A stretch of 64,000 bases of DNA from JBBQLG01 sp964251665 (lineage in GTDB: Bacteria; Bacteroidota; Bacteroidia; Cytophagales; Spirosomataceae), in NCBI GenBank assembly GCA_964251665.1, contig CAXUKO010000014.1:112340-176339 (forward strand), read 5' to 3'. The notes under the pieces are model-generated. The model did not search any database. It saw only the letters and a program-made list of their open reading frames with translations, and was not told where the DNA came from. The translations under genes were made by a program, and so were the position numbers. Positions 59,709-64,000 of the stretch are shown one piece after another (position 1 is the stretch's first letter; every line of letters starts with the position of its first letter).

Positions 59709-60470
59709 TTACTGTTCATCAACCTTTCCCGCGCCCAACGCATCGAACAGCGTCAGCCAGTACTGCGTTACGGCCGGGTTGTTTTCCTTTACCGAACTGG
59801 TCGGCTCGAAGGGCAGAATCATAGTGATGGTGGGTGAGCCGATGGCGTACTGTTTCAATTGCTCGGCATCGACTTTCGCCCATTCGTCGGCCTGGGCGCG
59901 GCCACTGGGCGGTAATTTACCAAAATCCCGCCGACCCGGTCCGGCAACGCTCTCGATCATGTCGCTCAGGTAATACACGTTCACGGCATCCCCACTTTCG
60001 GCGGCTTTGGCCATGACCGGCAGACTGGCCCATATATCGGTTTTCTGATTCGATGAGGCCGTGTTCTGCTGCACCAGTTTTGCGCTGATCTGCCGCTTGA
60101 ACACGGCCTTTTCCCGTTGCAGGGCTAAATCAAACGCGGTCTGGGCGGCTTCGCGGTCGGTGGGGCTGGCCGCGCTTACATCGTCCATTTCGGAGCGGGC
60201 TGTCAGCGTCAGGGCGCGGGCTTTGGCGGTGTTCTCGTGGATGAAGTACACCTCCAGCTTATCGCCTTTCCGATGGATATTTTGCTCGACAATATCATTA
60301 ATGGCCTGCTGGTATTTCTGACTCACGAACGCCCGGTTGACGTGAACACTTACGCTTTTATCCATAAAAACAAGTGTGTGCGTCGGCGTATCGGGCGTGG
60401 TCTTCGCCTTCTCCGAAGAGCAGGCCGTCAGCAACAGAAGCAGGCAGCTAAAAGCAAGGACTGATTTCAT
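59709..60470 (-). CDS. VWA-like lipoprotein
   Basis: The 253-residue protein has a lipoprotein signal MKSVLAFSCLLLLLTACSS (Cys17). The next part has the start of a von Willebrand factor A-like fold, HTLVFMDKSVSVHV, with the DxSxS-type metal-site core DKSVS. Further strands (VNVYYLSDMIES) carry the later acidic residue. VWA proteins bind partners through a metal ion. The role here is unknown. It overlaps the possible earlier start of the oxidoreductase by a few bases and follows the next gene at 18 bases. Confidence 0.7.
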   Translation of the reverse strand: MKSVLAFSCLLLLLTACSSEKAKTTPDTPTHTLVFMDKSVSVHVNRAFVSQKYQQAINDIVEQNIHRKGDKLEVYFIHENTAKARALTLTARSEMDDVSAASPTDREAAQTAFDLALQREKAVFKRQISAKLVQQNTASSNQKTDIWASLPVMAKAAESGDAVNVYYLSDMIESVAGPGRRDFGKLPPSGRAQADEWAKVDAEQLKQYAIGSPTITMILPFEPTSSVKENNPAVTQYWLTLFDALGAGKVDEQ

Positions 60471-60488
60471 GACTACAGGAACCGGGTG

Positions 60489-61454
60489 TTAAGGAAGCAA
60501 TTCATGGCGAAGCGTACTGTCGGCGGGTGTGTGGTGCTTCCAGTAGTCGGAACGGATCGTTTTTACCAGAACGGCTTTTGAGGTAAGCACCTTGCCAAAA
60601 TCGCTGTAAGTTTCCTCCCAACCCATTATGCGGTGCGGAAACCCCTTTTCAAACACTATTGTCAGTTTGCGTGCATCCTGTTTGTAATCTACCGTGTAGG
60701 CCTGCAGCGAATCCGTTGCGGGCTGAGCCGATGCTCCCAGCCAGGCTTGTGCCGCCATTGGCTCCAGGGTGATGGTAGCCGTTTGTGGTTCCAGTTTCTT
60801 ATGCCGCAGCCGGACGGATGTCATACCTGGAATGAGCTGCACCTCGCCGGTTGGTAATTTTGCCGGATTCAGCCGAATCCGGTTGTACAGCTCATCTTCG
60901 AGCCAGGTTTTATCGACGCGGTATTCCTGATCGGCTTCGTTTTCGAAGTATGAATGGCCCAGCACCTGATAACCGTTGTTGCGCAGATTCAGCTGTAAGT
61001 AGGTAGTACCGCACCACTCCTGCGCCGAGCTGCTCACCTTGAGCGTATTGGGTAGCTGAGACCGGTTGATAGGCGTGAAAATCGACGTGAACAGCGAGTA
61101 ATCGTAAATACCGGTGACGAATTTTTTGACGACGTTGGTTTTCAGCACCGGAACGGACTTGCCATAACTCGCCGGAGACTCTGACTTTACCTGCGTATCC
61201 GTCCTGAAATCTTCAGTCACGAAAATCAGCACGGCACTACCTGAATTGATAGACCCATACCGCGCCTGTTTCAGCGTGTAACTGTTCAGTTCGGCCTGAC
61301 CGGCGTACCAGTACGCGCGAAACTCGGCAGATTCGGCCGGAACGGGTGGCGGGGCTGGCGTGGAGTCTTTCTGATAGATCGTCGCTTTCATAGCAACCGC
61401 AAACACAATCGACAGGCCGATCACAAGCAGCAGGAAATTCTTTTTAACAAACAT
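60489..61454 (-). CDS. Membrane-anchored protein of unknown function
   Basis: The 321-residue protein starts MFVKKNFLLLVIGLSIVFAVAM, one N-terminal membrane segment or signal peptide. A Pro-rich linker follows, then a beta-rich domain with FRAYWYAGQAELNSYTLKQARYG, SGSAVLIFVTEDF and RHKKLEPQTATITLEPM. In related genomes I recall proteins like this labelled 'septum formation inhibitor Maf', but no Maf motif (SxSPRR) is here, so that name should not be used. The ATG at 61454 replaces the TTG at 61469. The neighbour on the same strand is the VWA-like lipoprotein. Confidence 0.65.
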   Translation of the reverse strand: MFVKKNFLLLVIGLSIVFAVAMKATIYQKDSTPAPPPVPAESAEFRAYWYAGQAELNSYTLKQARYGSINSGSAVLIFVTEDFRTDTQVKSESPASYGKSVPVLKTNVVKKFVTGIYDYSLFTSIFTPINRSQLPNTLKVSSSAQEWCGTTYLQLNLRNNGYQVLGHSYFENEADQEYRVDKTWLEDELYNRIRLNPAKLPTGEVQLIPGMTSVRLRHKKLEPQTATITLEPMAAQAWLGASAQPATDSLQAYTVDYKQDARKLTIVFEKGFPHRIMGWEETYSDFGKVLTSKAVLVKTIRSDYWKHHTPADSTLRHELLP

Positions 61455-61642
61455 AGCGCAGGAATTCAACGCTCAAAGTACCGGCTCTTTCGGGTATCTT
61501 ACAAGGGCTTTCGGTTTGCGGGGCGCAGGTTCCACGACCATTGTGATAAGCGGTGAAATTCCGTAGATTTATACGACCCGCCCGTACCAGCTTCTGAGTG
61601 ACGTTAAAACGCACCTCCGTATCAATTTAGCCAATAACAGCT

Positions 61643-62389
61643 ATGAGCTTAGACGAGGAAATAGGCATCATTCAGTTCGGGCAGGGCGTCCGTTCAGCAG
61701 CCGACTTGCTGAATCACGTTCGCCAACGGGAGGTCGATAAAGAAGATGAGCCGATTTTTTATTTGTATTGTCTTATCAGACAATTAAAGCCCACCGCACC
61801 GGATCTGGAACAGGCGTTGATCGACAGCGGCTTAGACGCTGCTTATACGCCCTGTCTCACCGCAAGGTCCCACCGGATACTGACCTTCAACATGGGTCAG
61901 TTCAACAGTGAGCGAGAGAATGACTATACGTTTCTGCTCTACGTCTTTAAAGTGGTCTACCAGCGACAGTACGCGCTGGAAAAGGAAAACGCTACGGACT
62001 GGTGGTATTGGAATTTGTCGAACCCGGAACTTGTGCAAACGATACACACCACGCACCAGGCTTTGGTTGAGGAAGTATATAATAATCCCAGTTTTCGGGG
62101 CGAATTTTCCAGCTTAGCCAAACTAAGGCAGGCCGAGCAGGCATTGTATCGGGCTAACGATACAGAACCCGCTGTTGTAAGCACCAAGCCAGCCAACTTT
62201 ATTACGTATGATGACATGCTGACGGCGTATGTTACTACATATGGTGGCCTGAACAAATATAGCCGCAGCAAATCCCTGCTTTATGATACGTTAGCCAATG
62301 CCTTCAAAAAACGCTATGGACTGGATGCCGGAAAAGCAGGCCGATTAATTTGGGACGTTGTTGGGCGGCATCTTGGAATAGTTTCTTAA
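61643..62389 (+). CDS. Uncharacterised protein, perhaps DUF5958-like
   Basis: The 248-residue soluble protein has an N-terminal part LDEEIGIIQFGQGVRSAADLLNHV with YTPCLTARSHRILTFN near residue 70-85. That recalls DUF5958, named from memory and not verified. The C-terminal helical part (about 180-248) reads ITYDDMLTAYVTTYGGLNKYSRSKSLLYDTLANAFKK. No catalytic motif is visible. It stands alone between spacers. A stable palindrome follows 47 bases after its stop. Confidence 0.6.
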   Translation: MSLDEEIGIIQFGQGVRSAADLLNHVRQREVDKEDEPIFYLYCLIRQLKPTAPDLEQALIDSGLDAAYTPCLTARSHRILTFNMGQFNSERENDYTFLLYVFKVVYQRQYALEKENATDWWYWNLSNPELVQTIHTTHQALVEEVYNNPSFRGEFSSLAKLRQAEQALYRANDTEPAVVSTKPANFITYDDMLTAYVTTYGGLNKYSRSKSLLYDTLANAFKKRYGLDAGKAGRLIWDVVGRHLGIVS

Positions 62390-62436
62390 CATAAAAATTA
62401 ATATGCAACACCCCTCGAAATAGTCCAACTGGAACA
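62390..62436. other. Short spacer before the palindrome
   Basis: The 47 bases between the stop codon and the inverted repeat show no gene and no regulatory motif. Confidence 0.4.
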
Positions 62437-62485
62437 GCCCTTTTCAGGGGTGGTGACAACGTATGTCACCACCCCTGAAAAGGGC
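62437..62485. repeat. Perfect 22-base inverted repeat (terminator-like)
   Basis: The arms gcccttttcaggggtggtgaca and tgtcaccacccctgaaaagggc are perfect complements around the 5-base loop acgta. It is followed by cgtttta, so it can work as a terminator of the gene upstream, but the stem is much longer than needed. Confidence 0.85.
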
Positions 62486-62906
62486 CGTTTTACGTGCCTT
62501 TTTGCTTGGATTTCAGCTTAATTTTGGCTAACTTAAGTAACGGGCTGATAGTGAGTTGTTTCTGAACCGTTTCCTCCATGAGTAACCCCTGAACAGGTGG
62601 GGCGGTCAAATGCCTGAAAAAAACCTACGGGGTTTGGGGCGGTAGCCCCGAGTACATTAGCAGCGTCGCAGACACCGCTACAGGCTTTTTAGTGGCTATT
62701 TCGAGGCTTTTTGCAGGGTTTGATTACTTTTATGGCAGGCTTTTACGAGGCTTTTTGAAGGCTATCGCTTAACATATCCTTGATTATACAACACGAAAAT
62801 GGCAGTAGTTGGAAAGAATCGGCTTAGTAATGATGTTATAAGTAGAGTATATGTATTAGTTATGGCATTTTATTACATTTAATCTCATCTTATTCTGTAA
62901 GCAGTT
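62486..62906. other. Structured spacer with repeated aggctttt words
   Basis: About 420 bases with no convincing gene. The word aggctttt occurs four times (62682, 62704, 62737, 62748). Short hairpins precede it: aaacc-tacggg-gtt near 62621 and ggggc-ggta-gcccc near 62636, and a ccccctg/caggtgggg type pairing near 62585. After 62760 the sequence becomes A+T-rich up to the lipoprotein gene. A small structured RNA is possible, but nothing proves it. Confidence 0.4.
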
Positions 62907-63524
62907 ATGAACTCTTTTCGCTTAGCCATACTCTTAACTTCCCTTTCTGTTCTGTTTAACAGTTGCAAAAAGGATGATGCTCAACCGCAAGCGCCGACTA
63001 ACGTACTCATTAATGGTGATTTTGAGGCTAATCCGTTTACTCAATATCCGGTATGGCATTCAGCCATTCTCAAAAATCCACAAACGAACCCCAATACTTA
63101 CACCGTTGATTACTCAACGGAAGCTGCTACTTCGCCTGTTCATTCGATTAAAGTCAGTTGTGATACCCTAAAAAGTGACTCTACCTACCAAGTTTTGGAA
63201 CGAGTTGTTTATACCAGAGATTTCCCTATTCCAGAGGGGGCTAAGTTGACTATGAAAGTCAAAATTAAAACGGCTAATATTCAAGGAAAGGGTATATCCT
63301 TCGTTTTTGGAGGTTTTTGGTATACCAACGGTGTCGTAGTAAATAACTTTACTTCATCTACGGACGGTAAGGTTTCTATCACCGGTTCCACCGAGTTTAC
63401 AGAATATACTCTCACCTGTGATTCGGCCCCAAAAAATCTCTATGCGGTATATGCTGATCTGATATATTTACCTAAGACGACAGGTACTGCCTTTTATGAT
63501 GACATGTCGTTGACCATTAATTAA
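62907..63524 (+). CDS. Putative lipoprotein with a carbohydrate-binding-like fold
   Basis: The 205-residue protein starts MNSFRLAILLTSLSVLFNSCKKDD, with a lipobox Cys20. The next segment NVLINGDFEANPF is the common opening of galactose-binding-like (jelly-roll, CBM) domains. The closing GTAFYDDMSLTIN also fits such beta-sandwich folds (W/Y.DDV.L). No enzyme domain is attached. It may bind glycans or another ligand at the outer membrane. The gene is more A+T-rich than most of the window. Confidence 0.65.
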   Translation: MNSFRLAILLTSLSVLFNSCKKDDAQPQAPTNVLINGDFEANPFTQYPVWHSAILKNPQTNPNTYTVDYSTEAATSPVHSIKVSCDTLKSDSTYQVLERVVYTRDFPIPEGAKLTMKVKIKTANIQGKGISFVFGGFWYTNGVVVNNFTSSTDGKVSITGSTEFTEYTLTCDSAPKNLYAVYADLIYLPKTTGTAFYDDMSLTIN

Positions 63525-63675
63525 CGCATTGATGCTTGACTTTTTCTTACCGTATCGGTAAGACTACTTACAAGCCAAGTCTAGAAAATGTGCAAACTAA
63601 CTATGAGTTAGATGATTGCATATTTTTCAGACTTGATGTATAACTACACTTATGTTATGAGAATATCTTGAGAAA

Positions 63676-63705
63676 TAAAAAGTCTTGCTTTACCAAGCAA
63701 GACTT
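63676..63705 (-). terminator. Terminator of the small membrane protein gene
   Basis: The arms aagtcttgctt and aagcaagactt pair perfectly around tacc. Read on the minus strand, the stem is followed by TTTTTATTT. It ends 12 bases from the stop codon of the minus-strand gene. Confidence 0.85.
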
Positions 63706-63717
63706 GGAAAATGACAA

Positions 63718-63921
63718 CTAAATCCGAAATCTAGCCTTTTGCTGTCTTCGATTCTTAAAGTAGGTGAAGACTGCGTAACCCTCCCAGATTACCCCAATTA
63801 ACATTAGTATTCTGCCCGGTAGCCGATGGCCTTGGACAAAAAAGGCACTGCCTACAATTACCACAAAAGATCCCAGCAAAAACATCCGAAATGCTCGAGC
63901 GAAAGGCGAACTATGAATCAT
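63718..63921 (-). CDS. Small membrane protein, unknown function
   Basis: The 67-residue protein starts MIHSSPFARAFRMFLLGSFVV and has two hydrophobic segments at about 12-29 and 35-55 (RILMLIGVIWEGYAVFTYF), ending in a basic tail KNRRQQKARFRI. The frame is open upstream to 63984, but the first methionine near the membrane part is at 63921. It has its own terminator, which supports it as a real gene. No family is recognised. Confidence 0.6.
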   Translation of the reverse strand: MIHSSPFARAFRMFLLGSFVVIVGSAFFVQGHRLPGRILMLIGVIWEGYAVFTYFKNRRQQKARFRI

Positions 63922-64000
63922 GGTATAAGATTGAGTTGGTAAAATTGTATATCCCTGAAATAGCTTGACAAATTTACAACTCATTTTTGTTGACAGACAC

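Noticed and set aside
60489..61454. Maf septum inhibitor
   Set aside because: No Maf signature is present, and the protein has a membrane anchor that Maf lacks.

Overview
The window reads as a chromosomal segment of a Bacteroidetes bacterium, most likely a member of the Cytophagales close to Spirosoma. The evidence is a GldH gliding lipoprotein gene next to a PSP1 gene, a PorP/SprF protein beside a giant secreted protein with a CHU_C-type (type IX secretion) C-terminus, two TonB-dependent receptors with carboxypeptidase-regulatory N-termini, promoters of the TTG-N19-21-TAnnTTTG type, no clear Shine-Dalgarno sequences, and an initiator tRNA of Bacteroidetes type. Hand-counted lines of ordinary genes are about 48-53% G+C.

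From 1 to 31 kb the content is mostly housekeeping. It holds purD, a PSP1/RicT protein, gldH, a LON-domain protein, a PhoB/PhoR-like two-component pair with a possible Pho box, two RluA-type pseudouridine synthases, a TPR / DUF4292 lipoprotein / EnvC-like run, panB, a TonB-dependent receptor, mutL, two tandem rhomboid proteases, dxs, aspartate kinase, the divergent PorP-SprF / CHU_C pair and ruvB. From 30.6 to 34 kb come a small ArsR-type regulator, the GTPase genes der and era, and tRNA-fMet, which has a clear promoter and terminator.

Directly downstream of tRNA-fMet, 34.2-39.7 kb is an A+T-rich defence operon on the minus strand: hsdM, hsdS, a PtuA-like ABC/AAA ATPase and a PtuB-like HNH nuclease. 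The four genes overlap or nearly touch, have one consensus promoter and lack hsdR. I read it as a type I methylase/specificity module wired to a Septu-like effector, and it is the best candidate for an unusual system here.

The region 40-46.5 kb has an M28 peptidase, a second TonB-dependent receptor and a glycerophosphodiesterase. The minus-strand operon at 46.6-57.0 kb resembles the actinobacterial PstP-RodA-PbpA-PknA-PknB-Fha cluster. It encodes an FHA-like protein, a 27-residue membrane peptide, a PP2C phosphatase, two paralogous Ser/Thr kinases, one 1330-residue protein joining a RodA/FtsW (SEDS) polymerase to a penicillin-binding transpeptidase, and a second FHA protein. The logic would be cell-wall synthesis controlled by phosphorylation.

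The region 57.4-61.5 kb carries an RmlC-like epimerase, a GT2 glycosyltransferase, a Gfo/Idh/MocA oxidoreductase, a VWA-like lipoprotein and an anchored protein of unknown function. The right end (61.6-64 kb) holds poorly characterised genes and a structured spacer. Several spacers are large palindromes; two of them (45.5 and 57.2 kb) belong to one repeat family whose arms have changed in step.
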